From CAJQQY01 sp045104975 (GTDB lineage Bacteria > Bacteroidota > Bacteroidia > Chitinophagales > Saprospiraceae): a DNA stretch of 64,000 nt. The position numbers were made by a program, and so were the translations under genes. Below the pieces are notes generated by a model. The model did no database searches, was not told the origin of the DNA, and worked only from the letters and a program-made list of their open reading frames with translations. Below are positions 35,402 to 43,948 of the stretch, piece by piece. Within the stretch, counting starts at the first letter, position 1; each line of letters begins with the position of its first letter. The DNA lies in NCBI GenBank assembly GCA_045104975.1, contig JBGCCY010000009.1, positions 1-64,000 on the forward strand, read 5' to 3'.

Positions 35402-36373
35402 ATGCCAATCATCCAAAACTCCTCCTACACAAAACCACCATTCTACCAATTCAACGGACATCTCCAAACCATCATTCCTGGTATCTTCAGAAAAGTAAAA
35501 AATGTCAATTATCAACGAGAGCGACTCGAATTAGCGGATCAAGATTTCCTTGATTTAGATTGGATCATTAATGATAGTAAAAATTTAGTGGTACTCTCTC
35601 ATGGTTTGGAAGGAAGTTCAGATCGTCAATATATTCAAGGTGCAGCTAAGCTTTTTTCCAAAAATAACTGGGATGTGCTGGCATGGAATTGTCGCTCTTG
35701 CAGCGGTGAAATGAATCGAACTTCTCGACTATATCATCATGGAGACATCGAAGATATTGGATCGGTAATCAATCATGCCTTGGCAAAAAAAGCATATCAA
35801 AATGTAGTCATGATTGGTTTTAGTATGGGAGGCGCAATGAGTTTAAATTACTTAGGGAAAAATGGAAAAAACATTCCAACTCAAATAAAAGGTGCGGTGG
35901 CATTTTCCACTCCTTGTGACCTGAAAGAAGGAGCAGAGATTCTAAATCTTAAATCAAATGCAGTTTATCGCAAACGGTTTTTAAAAAACTTAAAGAAAAA
36001 AATAGTAATTAAAGAGCAAGAATTTCCAGGACTAGTTGATTTAAAAAAACTAGATGAGATCAAAGAATGGAGAGATTTTGACGAACATTTTTCCGCTCCA
36101 CTCAATAATTATAAAGATGCGGATGACTTTTATTTTAATTCATCTGCCAAAAATTTTATGGAAAATATTCAAATCCCAACCTTGTTAGTTAATGCTCAAA
36201 ATGATCCAATCTTAACGCCTGCTTGCACTCCAATTTCGATGGCAAAAAATCATGCTAATATTTTTATCGAAAATCCTATCCAAGGTGGGCATTGTGGATT
36301 CATGTTACCGAATCAAGAATTTGCTTGGTCAGAGATGAGGGCGTTAGAATTTGCAAATGAGATCATGGAGTGA
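35402..36373 (+). CDS. YheT-like alpha/beta hydrolase
   Basis: The protein opens with FNGHLQTIIPGIFRK, the family-specific N-terminus. It then shows the oxyanion strand VVLSHGLEGSSDRQYIQG, the AWNCRSCSGEMNRTSRLYHHG loop, split as AWNCRSCSG and RLYHHGD, the nucleophile elbow GFSMGG (Ser about 140), the acid in NAQNDPIL (about 266) and the catalytic His in GGHCGF (about 297). This is the YheT/EMB8 esterase family, cytoplasmic, about 320 aa, with unknown physiological substrate. The triad is complete. Confidence 0.9.
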   Translation: MPIIQNSSYTKPPFYQFNGHLQTIIPGIFRKVKNVNYQRERLELADQDFLDLDWIINDSKNLVVLSHGLEGSSDRQYIQGAAKLFSKNNWDVLAWNCRSCSGEMNRTSRLYHHGDIEDIGSVINHALAKKAYQNVVMIGFSMGGAMSLNYLGKNGKNIPTQIKGAVAFSTPCDLKEGAEILNLKSNAVYRKRFLKNLKKKIVIKEQEFPGLVDLKKLDEIKEWRDFDEHFSAPLNNYKDADDFYFNSSAKNFMENIQIPTLLVNAQNDPILTPACTPISMAKNHANIFIENPIQGGHCGFMLPNQEFAWSEMRALEFANEIME

Positions 36374-36387
36374 TTTTATCCCAAGTA

Positions 36388-36409
36388 GAGACAAGGCATG
36401 CCTTGTCTC
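36388..36409. repeat. Perfect 22-bp palindrome GAGACAAGGCATGCCTTGTCTC
   Basis: A perfect palindrome centred on GCATGC lies 14 bases after the YheT-like gene. A near-identical copy lies at 38484-38511, also directly after a gene. Confidence 0.85.
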
Positions 36410-36523
36410 CAAATGAAAGGATCCTATATTTTTTGAAAAAAAAATCAAACACTTCCAACTATTCAAAAACTCCTCGTGTCATTAAGGAGAATTTATTTAT
36501 TTGCTCAATTAAAAAGTCTAAAA

Positions 36524-37237
36524 ATGAAAATCTTTAAGCACATTCTAGCAACTCTAACTATCGTTCTATTAACCACTTCACTTCAAGCTCAAAAGTGGGA
36601 CAAAGACGTAAAAACTTCCAAAGAAGATCGAACAGTTAGCTCATTCACTAAAGTATCGCTAAGTGGAGGAATTGATTTAACTATCGAACAAGGCAACTCA
36701 AAAACCATTTCTGTAGAAGCATCTGATAATGCTATCGACAATTTGGTAACTGAGGTGAAAAATGGAACATTGAAAATATATTTTGATAAAAGTATTCGTC
36801 GAGTAAAAAAAGCTCACGTACATATTACAGTTAATGATTTAGAAAAAATCAGCGCAAGTGGCGGTTCTGACATCGAATCAAAAGGAAAATTGAAATTCGA
36901 CAACTTTGCGATTCATTCGAGTGGCGGTTCTGATATCGAATTAGAATTAGAAGTTAAGCATTTAGATTGCCACACTAGTGGAGGTTCAGATGTTGATTTG
37001 GACGGATCAGCAGAAACCTTAGAATTACATGCCTCAGGCGGAAGTGATTTTAATGGATTCAATTTTAAAACAAGAGAAGCAAAAGTTTCCGCATCAGGAG
37101 GGTCAGATTCCAATGTTTATGCATCTGAAAGTATCGAAGTATCTGCAAGTGGAGCTAGCGATGTAAATTTCAAAGGCGAGCCAAAGAAAACTAAATTGAA
37201 ATCATCAGGGTCTTCCGATATTCATTCTTATAAATAG
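36524..37237 (+). CDS. DUF2807 (head-GIN) exported protein with SGGSD repeats
   Basis: The ATG at 36524 gives a clean signal peptide ending LQAQ; the frame from 36476 adds a spurious extension. DUF2807 is recognised by SFTKVSLSGGIDLTIEQG, then the ladder of SGGSD turns spaced about 18-20 residues apart (six to seven copies, two degenerate as SGASD and SGSSD), expected to stack as a right-handed beta-helix. It is periplasmic or surface-exposed; the ligand is unknown. A second DUF2807 gene is at 51537-52457. Confidence 0.88.
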   Translation: MKIFKHILATLTIVLLTTSLQAQKWDKDVKTSKEDRTVSSFTKVSLSGGIDLTIEQGNSKTISVEASDNAIDNLVTEVKNGTLKIYFDKSIRRVKKAHVHITVNDLEKISASGGSDIESKGKLKFDNFAIHSSGGSDIELELEVKHLDCHTSGGSDVDLDGSAETLELHASGGSDFNGFNFKTREAKVSASGGSDSNVYASESIEVSASGASDVNFKGEPKKTKLKSSGSSDIHSYK

Positions 37238-37238
37238 A

Positions 37239-37322
37239 AATTTTGATTTTTAAATTTTGACTAATGAATTTTGAATGTGTATAAAATGCGCATTCAAAAT
37301 TCATCATTCAACATTCAAAATT
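37239..37322. repeat. AATTTTGAATG-type inverted repeat
   Basis: ATGAATTTTGAATGTG on the left faces CGCATTCAAAATTCATC on the right; outer arms repeat AATTTTGA. It fills the gap between the DUF2807 and sbcD genes. Confidence 0.7.
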
Positions 37323-37323
37323 A

Positions 37324-37331
37324 TATATTTG
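37324..37331 (+). promoter_or_regulatory. -7 box TATATTTG just before sbcD
   Basis: TATATTTG matches TAnnTTTG and ends only 6 bases before the ATG at 37338, implying a leader of almost no length. Confidence 0.4.
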
Positions 37332-37337
37332 TCGGAT

Positions 37338-38480
37338 ATGAAAATACTTCACTTTTCCGACACCCATTTAGGTTATCATGAGTTAGACAAACTCAGTCTT
37401 TCTGGCATCAATCTGCGTGAACAAGATGTTTACGATGCTTTCCAAAAAGTAGTGGATGCCGCATTAGAAATCCAACCTGATTTGATCCTCCATTCTGGAG
37501 ATTTTTTTCATCGACCTTCCCCTGCCAACCGACCAATGATTTTTGGTTTGGAGCAATTAGCTCGACTTTCTGAAGCCAATATTCCGATTGTTGTTATTGC
37601 TGGAAATCATGAAACGCCCAAAACAATTTTTACCAGTCCAATTCTTAAAGCATTTCAAACCATTCCAAATGTGTTTCCCATCTTTAGTCAAAAGTATGAG
37701 ACTTTTGAATTTGGAGATTTAGTGGTACATGGTGTTCCGCACATCAATGATGATGTGATTGAATTAGAAGAAATGGATAAAATACAGCCTGTCGAAGGAA
37801 AATTTAACATCATCTTGTTGCATACTTCTATCGGAAAGACATTTATGATGGATGAGTATGGAGAAAAGCTATACCCGCCAGAACGCTTGGATTTATTGAA
37901 TAAATTCGATTATGTGGCATTAGGGCATTGGCATAATTTCCAAAAAGTAGGAAAATTAGATACTGCTTGGTATTCAGGTTCGACCGAACGAATGAGTGAA
38001 GCAGAAGCCAAAAGTGAAAAGGGATTTTGCATTTTGGAATTAGAAAAAGGAAAAAAAGTGGTGCCTGAGTTTATTACCATTCCTACTCGGAATTGGGTCG
38101 TAGAAGAAATCAAAAAATGTAATAAAAAGTCCATTGCTGAGATCGAAGAACAGTTACAAAAACTAGCCGATCGAGAAGATTTAAAAGATGCTCTCCTGAG
38201 TATTCACCTCGAAGACATTTCACCAATTCAATCTGTAGAATTATCAACGCGTAAAATTTATGCGATGATTACCGCGCCCGTTCACATTACGATTATCCGT
38301 AAGTTCATTGTTACAGAAACAGACAAGGCTGGTTTTCAAAGCAAATCAGAAAGTTTAGTGAGCCTAATGAAAAGTTTTATTTCAGATAAAATTGATGATA
38401 ACGAAAAGGCAGAAGAGCTTTCAAAAAAGGCACATTATTATTTCGAGATATTCGATACTGGGGAATACAAAAATCGTTAG
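37338..38480 (+). CDS. sbcD: SbcD/Mre11-like nuclease subunit
   Basis: I use the ATG at 37338, because MKILHFSDTHLG is the standard SbcD opening; the frame runs open upstream through the intergenic repeat only by chance. All phosphoesterase motifs are present: SDTHLG (7-12), HSGDFFH (about 54-60), AGNHE (about 90-94), LLHTS, and GHWHN (about 196-200). With SbcC, encoded 46 bases downstream, it forms the Mn-dependent nuclease that opens hairpin and protein-blocked DNA ends. Length 380 aa is typical. The pair sits amid many palindromes, its natural substrates. Confidence 0.92.
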   Translation: MKILHFSDTHLGYHELDKLSLSGINLREQDVYDAFQKVVDAALEIQPDLILHSGDFFHRPSPANRPMIFGLEQLARLSEANIPIVVIAGNHETPKTIFTSPILKAFQTIPNVFPIFSQKYETFEFGDLVVHGVPHINDDVIELEEMDKIQPVEGKFNIILLHTSIGKTFMMDEYGEKLYPPERLDLLNKFDYVALGHWHNFQKVGKLDTAWYSGSTERMSEAEAKSEKGFCILELEKGKKVVPEFITIPTRNWVVEEIKKCNKKSIAEIEEQLQKLADREDLKDALLSIHLEDISPIQSVELSTRKIYAMITAPVHITIIRKFIVTETDKAGFQSKSESLVSLMKSFISDKIDDNEKAEELSKKAHYYFEIFDTGEYKNR

Positions 38481-38483
38481 ACT

Positions 38484-38511
38484 GTAGAGACAAAGCATGC
38501 CTTGTCTCTAC
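38484..38511. repeat. 28-bp palindrome, second GAGACAA...TTGTCTC copy
   Basis: The arms around GCATGC pair with one mismatch. It is the same family as 36388-36409 and lies 3 bases after the sbcD stop codon. Confidence 0.85.
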
Positions 38512-38526
38512 TTGAATAAAACATAA

Positions 38527-40911
38527 ATGATATTAAAAAAACTACAACTTAAAAATTTTAAACAATACGGAAAACTCGAATTAGATTTTCGGGAAGGACT
38601 CGTAGGTGTTGTTGGAAAAAACGGTTCAGGAAAGTCGAGTGTTTTTGAGGCGATTTTACTTTGCCTTTTTGGAACAATTTCTTTGGATAAAAACCACTAT
38701 AAATCAAGTTGGGTAGAATTAAAAGAATCTGTTTCATTGCAGCTTACCTTTGAAGTACAAGGAAAAGATTGGAGAGTGGTTCGGGAATTTAGAGGAAAAG
38801 CATTAGCCCCCAAAGCAGGTCTATACAATCAAAAAGAGGAGATGGTAGCGACCGATTCCAAACCCGTGACGCAAGAAGTGATTCGATTATTGGGGATGGA
38901 TAAAGATGCCTTTACCCGATCCGTTTTTTCAGGGCAAAAAGAATTGGGGATCATTTCCAATACCAAAGGAGAGGAAAGAAAACGAATGGTCCGAAAGATG
39001 GTTGGCTTAGATAAATTGGATGATATTCAAAAAATAATTCGTGAAGATCGGAATACTTTGAGTAAAGAAGTACAAGGTCAAAAGAAATTATTATTAACCG
39101 AAGAGGAGTTGCAATTCATTGAAAGTCAAGTTGTTACGCTTGGTAAAGAATCCAAAAAATTAGAAAAAGAAGAAGAGAAACTTAAAACAGTTTTTGAAAA
39201 GAAGAATAAAAAATACCAAGAAGCTAAACAAGTATTTGATGAACAAAGTGGATTAAGTCGTCAATTTAACCAATTCAATTTAGAATTAGAAAAGTGGGGA
39301 GAGGGAGTATTAAGATTAAAAGAAAATTTAGCAAAAAGTAATCAAGAGGCAGAACGGTTAAATGTTTTGGAAAAAGCATTAAAACTAATCCAACCTCAAG
39401 TCAAGTCATTTTTAGCGCAAAAAGAACAAGAAGAAATTTTTGAAAAAGCAAGAATCCAATTCGATGGGCAAAAGTCTTTTTTGGAAAAACAAAAATTGTT
39501 GTTGACTCAACAAAAGTCTTTGCAAACAAAATTGGAAGATTTAAAAAAAGATTTCCCTAAAGATTTTGACTTGAAAAAATTGGGCGTTGAGAAGAAAGAG
39601 AAATGGCAAAATTGCCTTTCTCAACAAGACATTTACGAAAAAGATTTAGCAAAAAATAGATTGCAAAAAGGAACCATCCAAGGCCGGATTGGAGATCGTA
39701 AAAGTATTGTTACAAATATTGAAAATTTAGGAAAAGAAGCAAGTTGTCCAACTTGCTTACAACCTTTAATCAATAGTTATGACGAAACGATTGGAAAATT
39801 ACAAAAGGAAATTGAAGCTTACGAAAAAGAAGAATTGACTAAAATTGAATTACAATTAGAAAAAATAGAAGAACAACTTTTATCCAAAAAAAGAGAAGCT
39901 CGTCAATTAGAAAAAGAGTTGAATGATTTACGGAATGTATTTTCCCAAATTGCTAGTTGTGAAAAAGAAATAGTTGAAAACCAAAATGACTTGCAACGAG
40001 TCAAAGTTGAAATAGAAAATTTTGGGAAAATAACGTATGATTCGAAACAACATTTGGAATTGAAGAAAACGATTAGTGGTTTTCAAAATACTTTTATTCA
40101 ATTCAAATCAGACGAAAATGAAGTAGCTAAAAAATCAATTGTTTTAGCTGAAATTAAAAATCTAAAAGAACGAATTGCCAAAGGAGAACAATCCATCAAA
40201 GTGCAAAATAAAACCATTAAAGCATTAAAATTTTCTCCAGAAAAATTCAAAGAAGTCCAACAAAAAATGGATACTTTAGAGGTAGAAAAAGAGGAAGCTC
40301 AAAATACTTGGCAGCAACTTTTACAACAATGGCAAGAGGTGAAAGCCAAGTTCCAAGCTACTCAAAAAGAGCTAGATATCCATCATAAAATTGAAAATCA
40401 GATTGCAGAAAGTCAGGCATCATTTTTTCAGTTAGAAGAGTTGAACGGTATTTTTCAGACCTTTAAAACTCAAATTTTGGAAAGAGTTCGTCCTTCGATT
40501 TCACATACTTCAAGTCAACTTTTTCAAAAAATAACTCGTGGTCGATATGAAGGAATTACGGTCGATGAGAATTTTGAATTTCAGATTTTGGAAGATGGAG
40601 AATATTATCCAATTTCAAGATTCTCAGGTGGGGAAGTTGATTTGGCAAACTTGTGTTTAAGAATTGGAATCAGTCGAGCCATTGCTGAATTATCAGGTTC
40701 GGAAGAAGGGTTAAGTTTTTTAGGTTTTGATGAAATATTTGGCAGCCAAGATGAAGATCGCCGCTTCGAGATTCTAAAAGCATTGGATCATTTGAAAGAA
40801 CAATATCGACAGATTTATATCGTCTCTCACATCAATTCCATCAAAGAACATTTCCCAGAAATATTAGAAGTGAGGAAAACGGAAAATGGGAGTGCGGTGA
40901 ATTGGTTGTAG
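38527..40911 (+). CDS. sbcC: SbcC/Rad50-like ATPase
   Basis: Walker A is GKNGSGKSS (about 31-39). Long coiled coils (about 190-390 and 420-640) flank the zinc hook CPTC (about 407-410). The C-terminal head has the signature SRFSGGEVDLANL and Walker B LSFLGFDEIFGSQDEDRR, then the D/H-loop IVSHI. At 794 aa it is shorter than E. coli SbcC (about 1050 aa), the difference lying in the coiled-coil arms. It drives DNA tethering and the SbcD nuclease. It is transcribed with sbcD, with a palindrome in between. Confidence 0.93.
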   Translation: MILKKLQLKNFKQYGKLELDFREGLVGVVGKNGSGKSSVFEAILLCLFGTISLDKNHYKSSWVELKESVSLQLTFEVQGKDWRVVREFRGKALAPKAGLYNQKEEMVATDSKPVTQEVIRLLGMDKDAFTRSVFSGQKELGIISNTKGEERKRMVRKMVGLDKLDDIQKIIREDRNTLSKEVQGQKKLLLTEEELQFIESQVVTLGKESKKLEKEEEKLKTVFEKKNKKYQEAKQVFDEQSGLSRQFNQFNLELEKWGEGVLRLKENLAKSNQEAERLNVLEKALKLIQPQVKSFLAQKEQEEIFEKARIQFDGQKSFLEKQKLLLTQQKSLQTKLEDLKKDFPKDFDLKKLGVEKKEKWQNCLSQQDIYEKDLAKNRLQKGTIQGRIGDRKSIVTNIENLGKEASCPTCLQPLINSYDETIGKLQKEIEAYEKEELTKIELQLEKIEEQLLSKKREARQLEKELNDLRNVFSQIASCEKEIVENQNDLQRVKVEIENFGKITYDSKQHLELKKTISGFQNTFIQFKSDENEVAKKSIVLAEIKNLKERIAKGEQSIKVQNKTIKALKFSPEKFKEVQQKMDTLEVEKEEAQNTWQQLLQQWQEVKAKFQATQKELDIHHKIENQIAESQASFFQLEELNGIFQTFKTQILERVRPSISHTSSQLFQKITRGRYEGITVDENFEFQILEDGEYYPISRFSGGEVDLANLCLRIGISRAIAELSGSEEGLSFLGFDEIFGSQDEDRRFEILKALDHLKEQYRQIYIVSHINSIKEHFPEILEVRKTENGSAVNWL

Positions 40912-41274
40912 CAACCGATTATAGTCAATAGCAAACCTATGAAACTTGATTTATTTTTTGTATTTTTTGCTACTGATTAAAGGCAGTAGCTACGTTGGCA
41001 GACTATTTTCGGACACTTGTCGAACAATGCTGCAAGTAGCTTTAAAAATCTAGTTTTTTATAATCGCATTTGAATTAAGTTCTTTGACATAATTAATCAG
41101 GCATTTTGATGAGGCTATTTTTTGTTTAGCCGAGGCACAAAAAACGGAGCTACCCCAAAGGGTAGTGAGTATTTTTGTAACGAAGGATAGATAGAAAATA
41201 GACCGTCATAAATGTATGATTAATTGTGCCAAAGAATTTATCCCCAAACAAATTGAATGCACAAAATTTTAAGT
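40912..41274. other. Intergenic region carrying a MITE-like repeat
   Basis: No plausible gene is seen in this 363-bp stretch. It contains the inverted-repeat element at 41080-41236 and, before it, fragments such as GCAGTAGCTACGTTGGCAGAC without clear structure. Confidence 0.6.
41080..41236. repeat. 157-bp element with about 26-bp terminal inverted repeats
   Basis: The ends TTCTTTGACATAATTAATCA (41080 onward) and the reverse complement from 41236, TTCTTTGGCACAATTAATCA, differ at two positions; the match continues more loosely for another 6 bases. The interior has the hairpin CTACCCCAAAGGGTAG. No coding capacity; noncoding MITE-like or structured element. Confidence 0.78.
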
Positions 41275-42132
41275 ATGAAAAATTTCATCAATTTCGTTTT
41301 ATTATTTTTTCCAATCATGTTACTCGCTCAAAGTGAGACGACTATGGATGAATATAAATATTTGACCAAAGGCTATGCTTATCAAAAAGAAATGGGCCTT
41401 GATGGAACTAAAGAAGGTTATGCTGTAAAAAAAATATTTACCGCTTCCAATGGAGTTGAATTTCGATCATTAATTAGAGGAAATGCTGAAGTGAAAGGAG
41501 TTCTGGTTATTTTAAATATGAATGCAACATCTCCTGTTTATCTAGGGTTGCCGACTAATAATTCATCCAATGAATTAAAAAGAATGGCAGAAAATGACGC
41601 GAGAAGAAATCTAAGTTTGGATGACAAAGAAAAATATGATCATGCGATTTTAGAGTTTGCCATGTTTCAATTGGACGGTGGAATTGCCACTAATTATATT
41701 GGTGAAACAGAGAAGAATTTAAAAGGAAATTCGACTCCTTCATCTATTCCAAATGAAAAAGTGGTAGAAGAATATTCTACTATTGTTCCATTGTCGGTTG
41801 GTAAAAAAGAGCAAATGACGGAACGATCTGGAGCAGTTGTAACTGATGAGAAACCTATTAATAACAATGTACTTACGAAAAATAATTTTAAGGGTAGAAG
41901 CTTAGTTCAACCACCTGTGGTTAAAGGTCAAAATCCGAAATCAGGAACTGTAGTAATTAAAATGTGCATTGATATAGATGGGAATGTAAAAACTGCTAAA
42001 TTTACGCAAAGAGGCTCAACAACCTTTGATAAGCGACTTAGAAGTATGGCAGTCGAAGCGGCTAAGCAAGCCAAATTTTCAAAAGGTTTAGATCCTGAAG
42101 AATGTGGATCAATTACTTTTAAATTTAAATAA
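41275..42132 (+). CDS. Exported protein with TonB C-terminal-like domain
   Basis: The ATG at 41275 gives an N-terminal signal or anchor ending LLAQ; ATG 41257 would add six residues. The last about 75 residues match a TonB C-terminal domain: a GTVVIKMCIDIDGNVKTAKF strand pair, split as GTVVIKMCIDIDGNV, then FDKRLRSMAVEAAKQAKF and SITFKFK. The central region has no Pro/Lys-rich spacer and no ExbB/ExbD genes are adjacent, so a classical energy transducer is doubtful. It may be a secreted or periplasmic protein using the same fold for partner binding. Confidence 0.72.
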   Translation: MKNFINFVLLFFPIMLLAQSETTMDEYKYLTKGYAYQKEMGLDGTKEGYAVKKIFTASNGVEFRSLIRGNAEVKGVLVILNMNATSPVYLGLPTNNSSNELKRMAENDARRNLSLDDKEKYDHAILEFAMFQLDGGIATNYIGETEKNLKGNSTPSSIPNEKVVEEYSTIVPLSVGKKEQMTERSGAVVTDEKPINNNVLTKNNFKGRSLVQPPVVKGQNPKSGTVVIKMCIDIDGNVKTAKFTQRGSTTFDKRLRSMAVEAAKQAKFSKGLDPEECGSITFKFK

Positions 42133-42147
42133 ACATAAATAAATACA

Positions 42148-42699
42148 ATGTCAAAAGACCTTAAATCATTATTCGGAGAAAATCATTTGTTGGATGAAAA
42201 AAGCATTTCTATTTTGACTGATGCTTTGGAGAAGAATAATTTACCTGGATTTGATTATATCGAATTTAAACAATCGATGGCAGCTTTAGCAAAAATGAAT
42301 TTGGATGAAGCAACAGCGATGAAATCGGCTTATGCAACTGCAGCAACTGTTGGGTTGACTAAAGATAAGTTATTAGAAACGGCGGCTCATTACAAAAAGA
42401 TTTTGGACGGAGAGAGAAAGAAATTTGGTAATGCCATGCAGAACCAAATTACTAAAAATGTTGCAGGTAAAAAAGATGAGGTTGAAAAACTTAAAGTTCA
42501 AATTGAGAAATATAAAACTCAAATTCAAGAGTTAGAAGGACTAATCGGCAAGCATCAAAAAACGATTGATACTGCGGATGAAAAAATTACTGCTGCGACT
42601 GAAAAAATTAATCAGGCGAAAGAGAAGTTTGAGTTTGCTCATCAAAGTGTGATGAATCAAATAGAAAAAGACATTGAAGGTATTCACGAAAATATTTAA
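42148..42699 (+). CDS. Cytoplasmic coiled-coil protein, partner of the PspA-like gene
   Basis: The 183-aa product has no signal or membrane segment. Residues 1-95 are helical with LDEKSISILTDALEKN and KLLETAAHYKKILDGE; residues about 105-183 form an uninterrupted coiled coil (heptads in VEKLKVQIEKYKTQIQELEGLI and beyond, ending in IEKDIEGIHENI). No family is recognised. It starts 15 bases after the TonB-like gene and ends 78 bases before the membrane-anchored coiled-coil gene, so the three genes to 44749 probably act together. Confidence 0.65.
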   Translation: MSKDLKSLFGENHLLDEKSISILTDALEKNNLPGFDYIEFKQSMAALAKMNLDEATAMKSAYATAATVGLTKDKLLETAAHYKKILDGERKKFGNAMQNQITKNVAGKKDEVEKLKVQIEKYKTQIQELEGLIGKHQKTIDTADEKITAATEKINQAKEKFEFAHQSVMNQIEKDIEGIHENI

Positions 42700-42777
42700 T
42701 CAAATTTTTTGATATAGATTATTTCTAAATAAAAACAGAACAAAACTTTTTTTCAAAAAAATTAAATTAAGAGAAAT

Positions 42778-43800
42778 ATGGCAGATATGGTTCCTTTCGA
42801 TAATAATGAATTTACCAAAAAATCATTTTGGTCAAAACCTGAGGGGATGACCGGAGCGGTTTTTTTATTAGCTTTTTTAGGACTAGCTGGATATGGTATA
42901 GCAACTAATATGGCTGCAATTATGTCATTTGTTACTGGAACAATTGGGTTAGTGGCAACCTTGGCAGTTTTAGGAGCAGTACTTTATATGATCCTCGATC
43001 CTAAAATGCGTAACCTTATTTGGTACATGTATAAAAGTGTGATGCGAAAAGTGACTGGTGTTTTTGTGAATATCGACCCAATTGGAATTTTGGAAAGTTA
43101 TGTAGATGACTTGAAAAGTAATCTTCGTAAAATGAGCGAACAGATTGGCGCGCTCAAAGGTCAAATGCGAAAGTTGAAAACGATCATGGATACCAATGCT
43201 AAAGAGATTGGTACCAATATGAAACTGGCAAGCAAGGCAAGAGAAAAAGGGATGGAAAAGCAAATGATTTTGTCAAGTCGAAAAGCGGCAAGGTTAAAAG
43301 AGGTGAATGCGAAATATGATAAGTTGCATAATCGAATGCAAATATTATATCGAATCCTTTCTAAGATGTATCAAAATTCTGAGATACTAATTGAAGATAC
43401 AGTTGATAATGTAGAGTTGAAAAAACAAGAACGTAAAGCGATTCGAGGTTCACATTCTGCGATGAAATCAGCTATGAGTGTTATCTCTGGAGATCCTGAT
43501 AAACGAGCAATGTTTGATATGGCGATGGAAAGAGTTGCTGATGATGTGGCGAATAAGGTAGGAGAGATGGAGCGATTTATGGAAATGTCTTCTGGTTTTA
43601 TGGATTCGATTGATTTACAAAATGGGGTATTCGAAGAAGAAGGAATTAAGATGTTGGAGGAGTATGAAAAGAGAAGTAATATTTTATTGATGGGAGATGG
43701 TTCTTCTACAGAGACTTTGGATTTGAATAGTGAAATTGCTAGACCTGAGGCTCGACAAGATGGTGAATCATCTGATAATTACAAGAATTTATTTGAATGA
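42778..43800 (+). CDS. Membrane-anchored PspA/Vipp1-like coiled-coil protein
   Basis: Two membrane helices (about 25-48 and 52-73) form a hairpin at the N-terminus. From about residue 100 to 305 the chain is almost all helix, with the layout of PspA/Vipp1: ILESYVDDLKSNLRKMSEQI, a charged heptad helix, then SKAREKGMEKQMILSSRKAARL, which parallels the PspA helix-2/3 text around the KGREDLAR motif. A final helix NKVGEMERFMEM leads to an acidic tail. I infer an ESCRT-III-like fold tethered to the membrane. The residue-level match is modest and needs a profile test. Confidence 0.6.
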   Translation: MADMVPFDNNEFTKKSFWSKPEGMTGAVFLLAFLGLAGYGIATNMAAIMSFVTGTIGLVATLAVLGAVLYMILDPKMRNLIWYMYKSVMRKVTGVFVNIDPIGILESYVDDLKSNLRKMSEQIGALKGQMRKLKTIMDTNAKEIGTNMKLASKAREKGMEKQMILSSRKAARLKEVNAKYDKLHNRMQILYRILSKMYQNSEILIEDTVDNVELKKQERKAIRGSHSAMKSAMSVISGDPDKRAMFDMAMERVADDVANKVGEMERFMEMSSGFMDSIDLQNGVFEEEGIKMLEEYEKRSNILLMGDGSSTETLDLNSEIARPEARQDGESSDNYKNLFE

Positions 43801-43948
43801 TTTTAGTGGGGAGATCGTTGCGCTGACAGAGAACATATCAGTCGTTGCACTCCTTGTCAGATGACTTTGTTGACAGACTGACGGTGATAATATACTCTAG
43901 TTAGCCTATCAGCCAAGCGATCAGTTTTCTTAGTTTAAAAACCTTGCG

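Noticed and set aside
37275..37337. Upstream extension of the sbcD frame
   Set aside because: The added residues come from the intergenic inverted repeat; MKILHFSDTHLG at 37338 is the family's normal start.
43801..43948. Possible repeat with GTCGTTGCACTCCTTGTCAG words
   Set aside because: Several short words recur (CTGACAG, CGTTGC), but arms do not pair over more than about 8 bp, so no element was called.
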